In this document: piece after piece, positions 11,501 to 21,411 of the stretch
How positions within the stretch are numbered: the first letter of the stretch is position 1
Layout: every line of letters starts with the position of its first letter
Assembly (NCBI GenBank): GCA_032629725.1
Contig: JAFEVB010000008.1
Location: 744,001 to 808,000, forward strand
Origin: Gremmenia infestans
Lineage: Eukaryota > Ascomycota > Leotiomycetes > Helotiales > Hamatocanthoscyphaceae
Length of the DNA stretch: 64,000 nucleotides
Reading direction: 5' to 3'
Made by a program: the position numbers and the translations under genes
The notes under the pieces: model-generated
Told to the model about the DNA's origin: nothing
Databases searched by the model: none
The model's input: the letters and a program-made list of their open reading frames with translations, nothing else

Positions 11501-12646
11501 AGCACTCTCCATCGGCGAGACAGATTGCCTCTCCCGAAGGAGCAATTTCTACCATAGTCAAATGTGAGGAAAATACGTTTGCTTGTCTTACGTTGCTAGT
11601 ATGGACATTCATAAGGTCCACAATATGCATTTGACCAAGCTGGGATACAACAATACTTGTCGTCGACATCCTTGGGTGCATCCGGACAAAGGCTGCTCCA
11701 GCAGGAAAAGGAATCGGCGGTAGAGAAACCATATTTTTCAAATCAAAGACATTTACTAGCGGGTCATGCATGTACGACTGCTGATTTCCTCCTCTAAAGG
11801 AGTATCCGCAAGTGACAATGAAATCGTGCTGGGCATCCATATCATTGATGAGAGACGCATGAGCATTCCAAGTCCTGACGATACTGAAGGTTGTCGAATC
11901 GAGGATATTGATCGAACCGCTCTGCGTGGCAGCACATATATATCGACTTCGCTTCATTTTCGTATACCGATCGCCCGTAGGTATCTGCAGGTTCAGCAAG
12001 GCACATCTTAATTTTCAGAGCTTCCACTACCTGTTTTGTAACAGTTCCCTTTTCCACATCTATCACAAACATCTGATCCTGTAGCCCAGCCACAAGTATC
12101 TCGGACGTGCCTTTGGACGTGTAGCTCATACAGTGAAGGTCTTTCATATCATCATGACTATACAGACGGCATATCAGCCTTGCACAGTTTATAGGGACTC
12201 GAGGGGCCGTACATTATGTGCCATAATGGAGGACCACGCCGTAATCCCATGTGTATACTCCTCGCACAGAGTGCAATGACTCCTTTCTCGTGTATGAGCA
12301 GTTGCCTCACAGGCCCTTCCCCTGCCTTAAAAGATGTATATCGCGTAAGTTCGGTGCTATAGAAGCTCGAGACTCGACCGTACTCGTTCCCAACCCAGAG
12401 CAGCTCTTGGGAAGTGTCGAAGGTCATTGTTTGGGCTTGCGAAGGGATGGCATTCTGTCCCGGTGGGAGGAGCAGACGCCCGACCTGGTAGGTAGATTTT
12501 CAGCATTTTGCTACATGGACCTGGGATTTCCAACCATGATGTCCTCGAGGCTGCCCCGCTTACTTGGGCTTTGCGGCAAAGCTCTCAAGGGCATTGGGGT
12601 CGAGTTCTTTCAGGAACAGACTTACTTCCTCCCAGTCGCCATCCAT
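8597..12646 (-). CDS. PAN2: PAN2, catalytic subunit of the PAN2-PAN3 poly(A) nuclease
   Basis: Eleven exons in transcription order: 12646-12626, 12484-12213, 12157-12031, 11984-11389, 11342-10926, 10879-10629, 10575-10436, 10382-10278, 10230-9828, 9781-9568 and 9515-8597, 3465 nt, about 1154 residues, all phases consistent. PAN2 trims poly(A) tails in the cytoplasm as the first deadenylation step. The order is a WD40 N-terminus (ELLWVGNEYGRV, WNAHASLINDMD), then a linker with the PLNTIGMPYY block. The ubiquitin-hydrolase-like domain follows from about residue 480 (NSYANPLLQ, CASCRNEH), and then a DEDD exonuclease (ALDTEFVAV near 875, HGLKQDF, HDSIEDARTAL). The C-terminus is Gly-rich. The first exon is only 21 nt (MDGDWEE), which fits the family N-terminus. 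NOT4, further right in the window, acts in the same process. Confidence 0.95.
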
Positions 12647-13043
12647 CTAGTTTATCGAATGATCGCTACCAATCCATGGTTATGTGGGATAAAAATGAAG
12701 TTGTTCCATGAAATTAATACCAACCAAGCCATCTATCAGGCTCTCGTTCTCAATGCGATATGGCAGAAATGTACCCGCTGGCAGATCCGGCTAGCGTATT
12801 GCTAGGCGGTGAATGTTGCCCTTGCGCTCGCGCTCGCTACCTAGATAGGTACCTTAGGCTTATGTTCCTTTCAAACCTCAAACACCATCCTATGCATGCG
12901 TCAGCTCCATGTCTCACCATGGTAGGCATGCGTGCATCCCTCTCCAGGCCAAGTCATTGAATCACTCATAAATTTACAGTCTCTCTCGCGTTTTCCTGTT
13001 TCCATTGATTTTCTCCTTTTCTCCTACTCATCTGCCGCCCATC
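12647..13043. promoter_or_regulatory. Divergent promoter PAN2 / MFSD5-like transporter
   Basis: A 397-bp spacer between two diverging starts. It contains AGGTACCT/CTAGATAGGTACC words near 12840 but no recognisable gene. Confidence 0.4.
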
Positions 13044-14580
13044 ATGATGATGAATTCCTATGACTCGGCCTTTCTGGTCCTTATAAGTGCTTGTGGTCTA
13101 TTGACATGGCAGCAATATAACAAGAAGAATGAAACGTCACCAGATGACAAGGTTCTGACGCAGCAAAATGCGATTACCCCTCGAGCGAAAGCAGAAGCTT
13201 CCCAATTTAAGAGGCTATTTCTTGCTGTGTATAGTTTGGTGATGGCTTCAGATTGGCTTCAAGGTATGCTTGCCTTCATACTGCTCTCCGAGGACTAGCT
13301 TGCCAAGTTTCTTTCGAAAAAGCTTCAATTTTCACCCGCTCACCTGTTATTGAGGCCCATATGTGTATAGTCTGTATAAAGACCAATTCGGCCTCCAAGA
13401 AAGAATAGTCGGCCTCCTTTTCGTTACAGGTTTCCTCTCTGGTGCTATCTCAGGCTATTTTGTTGGTCAATTCGCCGACAAGCATGGCCGCCGAACAGCG
13501 TGTCTAATGTTCTGTGTCACCTATTCCGTATCATGTTTCTCAACACTCGTCCCCAGCTTACCCGTCCTATTCTTCGGGCGAGTTTTCGGTGGCTTGAGCA
13601 CCAGTGTTATGTACAGTGCTTTCGAGAGCTGGATGGTGACCGAGTTCCACAAACGCCGCATCGACCAAGCGGGGACGAGTCTAAGCAGTATATTCGGGAT
13701 CATGACAACTTTGAATAGCATTGTTGCTATTCTGTCAGGCGTGTTCAGCGAATGGCTTGTGGAAGTTACGCATACGAAGAGAGCTCCATTCATGGCGAGT
13801 GCTGGATTACTGTTTATTGCCTTTTGGATAATATGGGCATACTGGGTACACCCCCCCTTTCCCCCTATCCTTCCTTTCCTGATTCTGTCTTGCCTTCATT
13901 ACTTTCAATATAGCTAACCAGACCCCCAGAGTGAAAATTACGGCAACAGTCACGATGTTGACCCCAACCCAGCAAACCTCACCCCCCAACTCCCACCCAC
14001 CCAAAGCATCCTTAAAACAATCCTAACTGACAAACGTATCCTAACGCTCGGTCTAGCCAGTTGCTTCTTCGAAGGCAGCATGTACCTCTTCGTATTTTTC
14101 TGGACGCCGGCCCTAAAAGTGGCCTCCAACCCCTCCACCCTCTCCCTGCCCCTCGGCATGATCTTCGCCTCCTTCATGGCCAGCGTAATGCTCGGCTCGC
14201 TTCTCTTCAACCTACTCATCTCCAAATACCAACTCTTGTCACCCTCCCGCCTGCTCACCATCATCTTCGCCACGGCTTCCAGTTCGCTGCTCACGCCGTT
14301 GCTGAGTAGGAACGAGAGTTTGACGTTCTGGAGTTTCTGTGTTTTTGAGTTGTGTGTGGGCATGTATTGGCCTAGCGTAGGGTATTTGAAGGGCAGATTT
14401 GTGGAGGATGGGGTTCGGGCGCGGGTGTATGGGATGTTGAGGATTCCGTTGAATGTTTTTGTAGTGGTTGCGCTGGGAGTAATGAGGGAGGGGGAGGCAT
14501 ATAGGAATGCGGTGTTCTTGGTTTGTAGTGGGTTGTTGGTAGTCACTTCAGGGATATTTTATTGGATTGTTGGGGAGTGA
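13044..14580 (+). CDS. MFSD5-like (molybdate-anion transporter family) MFS protein
   Basis: Three exons, 13044-13263, 13355-13845 and 13930-14580, give about 453 residues. Motifs of the MFSD5/MOT2 family are clear: an N-terminal membrane segment followed by the ASDWLQGPYVYSLYK motif near residue 70, the MFS loop GQFADKHGRR between segments 2 and 3, a GRVFGGLSTSVMYSAFESWM block, and a WSENYG motif at the exon 2/3 junction in the central loop. The C-terminal half has ELCVGMYWPSVGYLKGRFV and about six further membrane segments. The family is linked to molybdate uptake in algae and human cells; the substrate here is an inference. Three consecutive ATGs occur at 13044-13052 (two in other frames); the first in-frame one is used. 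Confidence 0.85.
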
Positions 14581-15203
14581 GGGAAGATGGATAGACAAAT
14601 GGGTAAAATTTATAGAAAGAGGTAAGATAGAACACTCGGGGTAGATGCCAGGTCAGAGAAAACTGGTTTTTCGCCTGTCATGAAGCTGGGAGCAAATTTG
14701 CTTAGAGACGGGGAATGTACCCCTTAGAATAGTAAAACTTGAATAGGCCTTACCGAGTCCATGGGGACAAGGTTGAAAAGTTCCGATTCGAAGAAATGAA
14801 TGAAAACCTCCAGACTTATTGAACTTCATGTCGCTATCTGCCTGATTGCCTTAGAAAACAAAGTATTCTCTGTATAAATTCAAACTTCAGATATCTGCTG
14901 CATTGTGTCTTTGTAAAACAGCAGTTCAGTTCCCGGCATATTAGCAGATAGTCATCCTCCAATTCAAAAACCCTCGTCATCTCAAAGTAAGATGGGATGT
15001 ATCTTGATTAATATCAACCTAATGCAGCGCTATAAACAATCTGCCCGCAAAAAGGCTCCATCAATGCAACAAAGGCGCCAGAACAAATCCTATGGAGCTC
15101 CTATATCCATTGCCAAACCCCGTATCCATATGAACACCGAAACAGTATGCGTGAAAAGTAAAATTCCCATGTTCAGTTCTCCCGCCTAGCACATCTTGGT
15201 TTC
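14581..15203. other. Convergent spacer between the MFSD5-like gene and UBC8
   Basis: A 623-bp stretch, AT-rich, without a convincing gene. A 65-codon frame at 14992-15189 has no recognisable features and lies in what is probably the UBC8 3' UTR. Confidence 0.4.
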
Positions 15204-16229
15204 CTAAACCTCCTCCATCTGCCCAGCCGGCTCGTCATCGTCGTCGTCCCCAAAGCTGCCTACGGATGACATGTCATCGTCGTCGTCTGATTCGGCTCCA
15301 GCTTCGTCCGCGGCATCTTTGCTGGCGTACTTTATTACATATTCTACCCAAATATCAGCCTTTTTCTAGACCCCACCTACGTCCAATAAAATAGGGGAAA
15401 GTAGCCTACCCTTCACCTTCGCCTCATACGCTTTCGGCTCCCTCATCAGCAGCGCAGCCGCTTCCCCATTCAATGGATCTGTCGGGTTCGGGTACCGCAA
15501 CAGCTGCGGTAGAAATACCTCGAATATATTAATCATATCGAACATCGGCGACCAAGTCTGGTTGATGACATCGAGGCACACGGAGCCGGATCTAGATGGG
15601 CGCTGTTAGTTATTTCTAGATCTGTGTGCGGGGCAGAACGTACAACTCGTCAATATTGGGGTGAAAGATGCGGTTGACGAAGCCGATGGAGGGCGATTTG
15701 TAGGGGTATGCGTCTGGGAGTTCGACGTGCACTTTCCAGAGACCGCCTTGGAAGGGTGCTGAATTTATTCGTTAGAATGATGTTTCGACTATGGGTATAG
15801 AGGAGAGGACTAACTTTCTTCTGGGCCCTTGAATCGGACGTAGAACTCTTGCCTATATCCCGTTTGTAAATTACCCCTCCTTTATTCGATCGAAGGCCAG
15901 AAACGTACACTACACGCAGAGCTTATTAGCAAAAGCTTTCATATATTTCCTGCAGACACCGGACTCACTGTTATCGTTCACCAGAGTGACCTCATAATCG
16001 CTCATCAGCCTGCCAGATAGTAAGTACGGGTCAGTTCGGCAGGTGGTGGCGGTGGGCGTACATCCTATTAAATCATCTATTAGCAAGAGCCCCCTTTCTT
16101 TGCAGATTTTCCGTTATACTTACTTCATAACCTGCAGGAATAAACCCTACGGTCAGTATTCATGACTCGCAGATCCATTTTCCATGCTTCACTCACATCA
16201 GTCTCGATTCGTCTCCTGGGACTAGACAT
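15204..16229 (-). CDS. UBC8: Ubiquitin-conjugating enzyme E2, UBC8/UBE2H type
   Basis: Nine exons in transcription order: 16229-16197, 16131-16124 (8 nt), 16064-16062 (3 nt), 16009-15969, 15909 (1 nt), 15852-15815, 15758-15644, 15591-15410 and 15343-15204; 561 nt, 186 residues. The fold and catalytic region are intact: HPNIDELSGSVCLDVINQ with the active-site Cys, WSPMFDMINIFEVFLPQLL, and an acidic Asp-rich C-terminus. In yeast this E2 supports catabolite degradation of fructose-1,6-bisphosphatase, a gluconeogenic enzyme. The N-terminal part (MSSPRRRIETDVMK..LMSDYEV..NDN.MQEFYV) is family-like only if the tiny exons are used. The 3-nt exon (GAT) adds one Met and could be skipped in frame. The 1-nt exon (T) is needed to make the conserved Met codon before QEFYV; skipping it shifts the frame. 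Every flanking intron has GT..AG ends. Confidence 0.88.
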
Positions 16230-17296
16230 CTTGTCGGTTCTCTCTCGGGGTTTTGCTATGCTGTGCGCACACGGTGTCGGACTGAGGCTTGTCTCGGGTG
16301 TATGGAGGGTATCTTCCCCTTGTCTTAAAGGCTGCGAGGTACTTGTATATGGCGGTTTGAATTGGTGAGTGTGAAATGAAGGTTGGAGGTGGAGGGGTTG
16401 GGCGGATACTAATAGGTTGGGGCCGGGTCGGGTCAAATGACGAACTATCGCGTTACGATAAGACAAGGCCCTCCTTTTTATCGGCTTTTACTAGCGTGGA
16501 GTACTGTACCTGAGCGAATACCTGAGCGAATTGTATTGGCGGTTCTTTTATTTGCTTTGTTTCGATTTTCTTTGTCTTCGCGACGCTCTTGGACTTAATA
16601 TGGGCAATAGAAGGAACGAACGATCAGTTCCTTCAAAAGAATTGAAAGCTGTAGTTCTTTCAGTCACTTCGTTATATGCAAGGGTGGGTTAGTCATCGTC
16701 ATTCACAGAATCACAGTCAGGTGCAGCAATTCAGATCATGAATAGAAAGGAATAGGCCTGGAAAATCCTGCTAGGATTTCAAGGCTCAACTTCAGGAGAA
16801 ATATTTTCAATGTACGCATTCCGGAGTCACAGGTGACGGTTTATTACCCAAGAATAACACCATCTATAAAGCCGGATGCACAAGCTTAAATTTCTAGGTG
16901 GGATAATATTACAGATCTACTCGTATTCAGATTGCTAGAGTATGCAATGCTAACTTTGAGGATAAGCAAGACACACAAACCATCATTTTGCCAAATGACC
17001 TTCTTCCAACGAGTTGCGTTTGTTGTTGCTCTCTTCTTTGACCATTAGAGAGACGTCTCGTGACCCTAAGACTAAGAAGGTGTTAGCCTCTTCCTTCTGA
17101 GAATTCCCCGAGCCCGAGGTCCGATCTGACAACCTCAAGAATGTCAGTATGAGAAACACAGCGTGGGACTCATCACGACTTGATAAAATCATTTTCCCAA
17201 CCCAACAATGGCCATGTTTGCTATGTTCTCCTATAAAATTGCTTTGACTCATCCTAACTATAGTCTTCCAAGCAACAACAACCACGCTTTTACGCC
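16230..17296. promoter_or_regulatory. Divergent spacer UBC8 / ketopantoate hydroxymethyltransferase
   Basis: About 1.07 kb without a gene. The tail end near the ketopantoate hydroxymethyltransferase start holds a TATAAAA box (17232-17238). Nothing else stands out. Confidence 0.4.
17245..17251. promoter_or_regulatory. TGACTCA word, possible Gcn4/CPC1 site
   Basis: A perfect TGACTCA, the binding word of the amino-acid control factor Gcn4/CPC1, lies 46 bp before the ketopantoate hydroxymethyltransferase start. That enzyme draws on the valine pathway, so control by such a factor would make sense. It lies between the TATA-like word and the start, which is not the usual place, so it may be chance. 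Confidence 0.3.
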
Positions 17297-18371
17297 ATGT
17301 CTCGATCAATTTCTATCGTGAATAGGTCTCGTGCGCTTCTTTCTCAGTATACTCGACCAGCTTCATTCGCAGCCAGACCTTTGCTGTCGCAATGTCAGGA
17401 CAGGTTAAGCTCTCATTCGCCCATGGGATCCTCGGAACCAGCTCATCGAAAGAAGGTCACCCTCAATTCAATACGAACATTGTATAAGAAGGGTGAACCT
17501 ATAACGGTCCTCACAGCCCACGACTTTCCCAGTGGCCATGTTGCCGATGCAGCGGGAATGGAAATAGTTCTCGTTGGGGATAGTTTAGCCATGGTGGCAA
17601 TGGGCATGGAAGATACCAGCGAAGTCATCTTGGAAGAAATGCTTTTGCATTGTCGCTCAGTATCCCGCGCAGCAAAGACCTCTTTTGTTGCAAGTCACCC
17701 CGCCCTCACCCCGCGCTCCTGCGACCGAATCAAAATCTAACCAAAGACCTCAGGTTGGCGACCTGCCTATGGGATCATATGAAATCTCTCCTGAGCAAGC
17801 TCTAGAAACTGCCATCAAATTCGTCAAAGAAGGCCGTGTTCAAGGTGTCAAGCTCGAAGGTGGAATCGAAATGGCACCCACAATCAAGAAGCTCACCACG
17901 GCCGGTATCCCGGTCTTGGGACACATTGGCCTCACACCCCAACGCCAAAATGCTCTCGGTGGATTCCGCGTACAAGGCAAGACCTCGGCCGGCGCGTTGA
18001 AAGTGCTGGAAGATGCCCTGGCCGTACAGGAAGCTGGTTGTTTCGCCATGGTCGTCGAAGCGGTGCCAGCAGAAGTCGCAGCACTCATAACCAGAAAGCT
18101 CTCCGTCCCTACAATCGGTATTGGTGCTGGAAATGGATGCTCTGGCCAGGTGCTGGTCCAAATAGACATGACTGGCAATTTCCCACCTGGACGCTTCATT
18201 TCTAAATTTGTGAAGCAATACGGAGATGTGTGGGGCGAGAGCTTGAAGGCTATTGAGACGTATAGGGATGAGACCAAGAGCCGTGCCTATCCGGCACCAG
18301 AACATACATATCCGATTTCAAAGGAGGAGCTTGCTGAATTTGAGCGCATCTTAGATGGAAAGTCCGTTTGA
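17297..18371 (+). CDS. ECM31: 3-methyl-2-oxobutanoate hydroxymethyltransferase (ketopantoate hydroxymethyltransferase)
   Basis: Two exons, 17297-17689 and 17754-18371, give 336 residues. The enzyme transfers a hydroxymethyl group from methylene-tetrahydrofolate to 2-oxoisovalerate, the first step to pantothenate and coenzyme A. Family motifs are LTAHDFPSGHVADAAGMEIVLVGDS near residue 75, VVGDLPMGSYE at the exon junction, VKLEGG, LGHIGLTPQ, VVEAVPAE and TIGIGAGN. The first 45 residues are Arg/Ser-rich and look like a mitochondrial targeting peptide. The intron (17690-17753) starts with GCAAGT, a GC-AG intron: only this donor keeps the conserved FVVGDLP spacing. A CTAAC branch site precedes the CAG acceptor. 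It converges with ATG12, 98 bp away. Confidence 0.93.
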
Positions 18372-18469
18372 TCTGTATACCATGTTTCTTTTCTGAGCGT
18401 TTTCGTGGAAGTCGTAGAAGCAATAGAGCGAGCTTTTGATAGCGCGATTGAATAGATTCTCTCTGTCCC

Positions 18470-18948
18470 TCAACCAAAAGCTGGCGTCATCGAATAAGTG
18501 ACAATAAGCTGGTCCTTTGAATCCTTGAAACACTATCCCCAAACATCGTCAGCAAACCATGAAAGGTATCAAAAACAGGAAAATATGCACTCACCCTATG
18601 TAAATTCCCCACCACCTCATCCAGCGCTGGCGCAAATGTAGAATTAACATACAAAAACACGCTATCCCTCTCGTTCACCTTCAACTTCCTCCTCAGATAC
18701 GCAACCACCGTCTCGAACCTCTGAGTACTACTTATCCGGCATACTTTCTGGTCTAGGGATGGCGCAGATCCGACGGCTTTGAAATGCACGGTTACTTTGG
18801 GCTTGGGGAAGTCGCCGGCGGTCGAGAGCGCTGAGGCTGCGTCGCGGGGTAGGGAGGTGAGGATCATGGAAGAGGCCATAGTTAGGGGGAGGTCGGGCTC
18901 GTTGTGTGAGGAGTCGGGGATGGCGGATTGGGGGTCAGAGGAGGCCAT
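18470..18948 (-). CDS. ATG12: Ubiquitin-like autophagy protein ATG12
   Basis: Two exons, 18948-18595 and 18532-18470, give about 138 residues. ATG12 is conjugated through its C-terminal Gly to ATG5, forming the E3-like complex for ATG8 lipidation in autophagosome formation. The ubiquitin-like part is clear: KVTVHFKAVGSAPSL, KLKVNERDSVFLYVNSTFAPALDE, then after the intron CFKDSKDQLIVTYSMTPAFG. As in the family, the protein ends at the reactive Gly. An upstream in-frame ATG at 19062 would add 38 residues; the 18948 start has the better context (AAAATGG). The intron is 62 bp with a GTGAGT donor. Confidence 0.93.
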
Positions 18949-19180
18949 TTTTGCGCTTTTGTTTGGGAGGATGTTGTGGAAGATCCTGAGCTCTTGGTGA
19001 GTAAGGTGGGTGATGTGACAAGGCTGCGAGTTGGGGAAGTTGCGAGAGAAGGCTAGCGACATGTGACATACGACTCAAAAAGTATGTAAAATCTGAATCT
19101 GAATGTATTGTTGTTCTATTTATACAGTTTTTGTACAGTTTACTGTACATTATTGCATGCATTATTGCATGCATTAATCA

Positions 19181-20859
19181 TCAATCCCGCAATGCTTCAA
19201 TATCCACGACCTCCTTCACCGCTTCCGTTGTCAAGACCAGAGGTGAATCATCCTGAACACAGACGCTGTCCTCAATTCTGATGCCTATTCCTCTAAAATG
19301 CGCTGGCCAACGCTCATCGTCTGGAACATATATTCCTGGCTCCACAGTCACGCAGTGACCAGCTTTGAGAGGTACTGTTCGAGGATAGCCTGGGCAATCA
19401 TGTACATCCAGCCCAACATAATGACCGACGTGGTGAGGGAAGAGTGTTTCCAAAGCGTTGCCTGACATATTGAATCCGAGTCGTTTTAAAGAATCCTTCA
19501 ATCCAAACTCAGTAATTTGGTGGATCTTATCTAACGTCACATTTGCACTTTCTCTACACAGAGAAACGCTGCTCCTTTGGACCCCAAGGATTGCCTCATA
19601 AAGGTCTCTCTGAGGGTCGGTGAACTTCCCGTTGATCGGCCAGGTTCTTGTAATGTCGGCAATGTAGCCTCCGTACTCTCCACCAGCATCGACCAGAACC
19701 ATTTCGCCATCTTTGAGAACGTCGTTATTTCGGACATAATGTATGCTTAACGAGTTCTGCCCTCCTGCGATGACCGGAATATAGGCAGTAGCTTCACAAC
19801 CTCCGATCTTAAAATCATAATCAAAGAAAGCACCAAGATCTTTCTCTTTGGTCCATTGCTGACGCATGGCATTTGTGAATGATCTTCCAGATATCTTTCC
19901 CGCCATCCGCATGTTAGCAATTTCCGTTTCGCTTTTAAGTATTCGTAATTCATTCATCAGAGGCCTTAGTGGCTTCACCTTGCGGTCCTTGAGCATCTTC
20001 TGGAAGTCATTTGGGGGTGCTTCTTGGTTTCGAAAGAACAGGCCGAGTCCAGAACATTTGGCCATGTCCGTGTAGACCTCACTGGCGGCTGAGATGATCG
20101 GTGGGAGCAAGGAATGTAATTTGTTGATATCTGCTGACTATAGTCATGTCAGCATCGTCTACATGATTGTCCAACGAGAGAAGGACCTCATCTGCATTGA
20201 AGACATCCAATGCCGCTTGTTCTCCTGACCTAGCACCATCCCATTGTTCCGCCTTCGCATCTTTCGGTCGGAGGAAAAGATGAAAAATATAGTCTGATCC
20301 GGATCCAATTTTCTGTATAACTGCTACCGCTTCGGGTTCATTGAATCCAGTGAGGTATAGAAAGTTTGGCTCTTGGTGAAATTCGTAGAAAACTGCTCCG
20401 GAACGGTATTTGGTATCTGATGATGCTAGTATTGCTATACCATTTGGGGGGAGGCTCGCAGCAAGTTTCGACCGTCGATCCGCGTATTCCTGTGCAGTAA
20501 TTCCTGGAGTGACTGACAAGAGCCTATCAGCAGAGATTTTGTAGACAGCCCACAAGCTGATACATACTTTCCCCCGCCCTCAGCAGATGTGGATGGGTCT
20601 CATGGACTGGCTGACCAAATTGTAGCTCTGCTGCTGATATCGCAGCGTATGTTCTTCTGGAGGGGCCAGTCGCACGGCACCTTAATCCCAAACTGGATGT
20701 AGTTGGACGTGTGCTATGGGGTTGTATTTCTGCAGTGGTATTCGTAACATACGATCTGCTCGAGGCCCGCAGCGTTGCGTTTCGCGGGGCAATTGCAGCG
20801 CATTGCAGACACTTGGACGCCTGCTTCAATTGCTGCAGAGCAGACTTCCTTGCCTGCAT
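19181..20859 (-). CDS. ICP55: Mitochondrial intermediate-cleaving aminopeptidase ICP55 (Xaa-Pro aminopeptidase family)
   Basis: Three exons, 20859-20568, 20512-20187 and 20137-19181, give about 524 residues. ICP55 removes one destabilising residue from imported matrix proteins after presequence cleavage. The sequence has a basic N-terminus with mitochondrial targeting character, an aminopeptidase P N-domain (GITAQEYADRRSKLA, YLTGFNEPEAV) and the metallopeptidase domain. The two-metal ligands are visible in LVDAGGEYGGYIADITRTWP, HHVGHYVGLDVHD, TVEPGIYVPDD and GIRIEDSV. The second intron (20138-20186, 49 bp) starts with GTCCTT, a weak donor; it keeps the frame and the FNADE..DINKLHSLLPP block, and a GCTGAC branch site is present. 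The gene diverges from DBF4. Confidence 0.9.
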
Positions 20860-21411
20860 ACTGTAATGCAAAGACTGTCTGTGATGTGATACTAACAGTC
20901 AAGTTTGAGATGATCGCATCGGGGTCATCTAGGTGTTTGTTCGTATGTACTTCTAAGCATAACTTGCAGGACGGAGTACACAAATATAAATGTTATGCAT
21001 ACAAGTACAGTAGCACGAGTAGAGTAGCAAATCAGCACTAGGCGGGTTGCTGTGGAGGAGAAGGCGCGTTCTGAAAGCGGGTCCAACCGCCAACCGCTCC
21101 AAGAGACTCAAGCTTTTGTTGACAGCTCCAAACATTCAGCACCCAACCTCAAGGTATTCCCAAATACTCTTCAGCTTTATCCCCACCACGCTCCTTGACC
21201 TGTGCACTCACGGCCTGCACTGAGTTGTCTGAACGAGGATACCATCATCTATTCCCAATGCCTTTATAAACCTCGTCCGAAGCTGCTTGGACGTGTTTGA
21301 TCGCGTGCACACCCCACTCCTTCCCCCCCAAGTCTCTGGGTGCCAGAGGATTCGAGATACTTTCTTATGGCAGCAGTATCGATATCACCATTGCCTCAAA
21401 CTCTGTCCACT
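20860..21411. promoter_or_regulatory. Divergent spacer ICP55 / DBF4
   Basis: About 550 bp between two starts. No gene or clear element is seen. Confidence 0.35.

Noticed and set aside
14992..15189. 65-codon plus-strand frame between converging genes
   Set aside because: No features; position fits the UBC8 3' UTR on the other strand.
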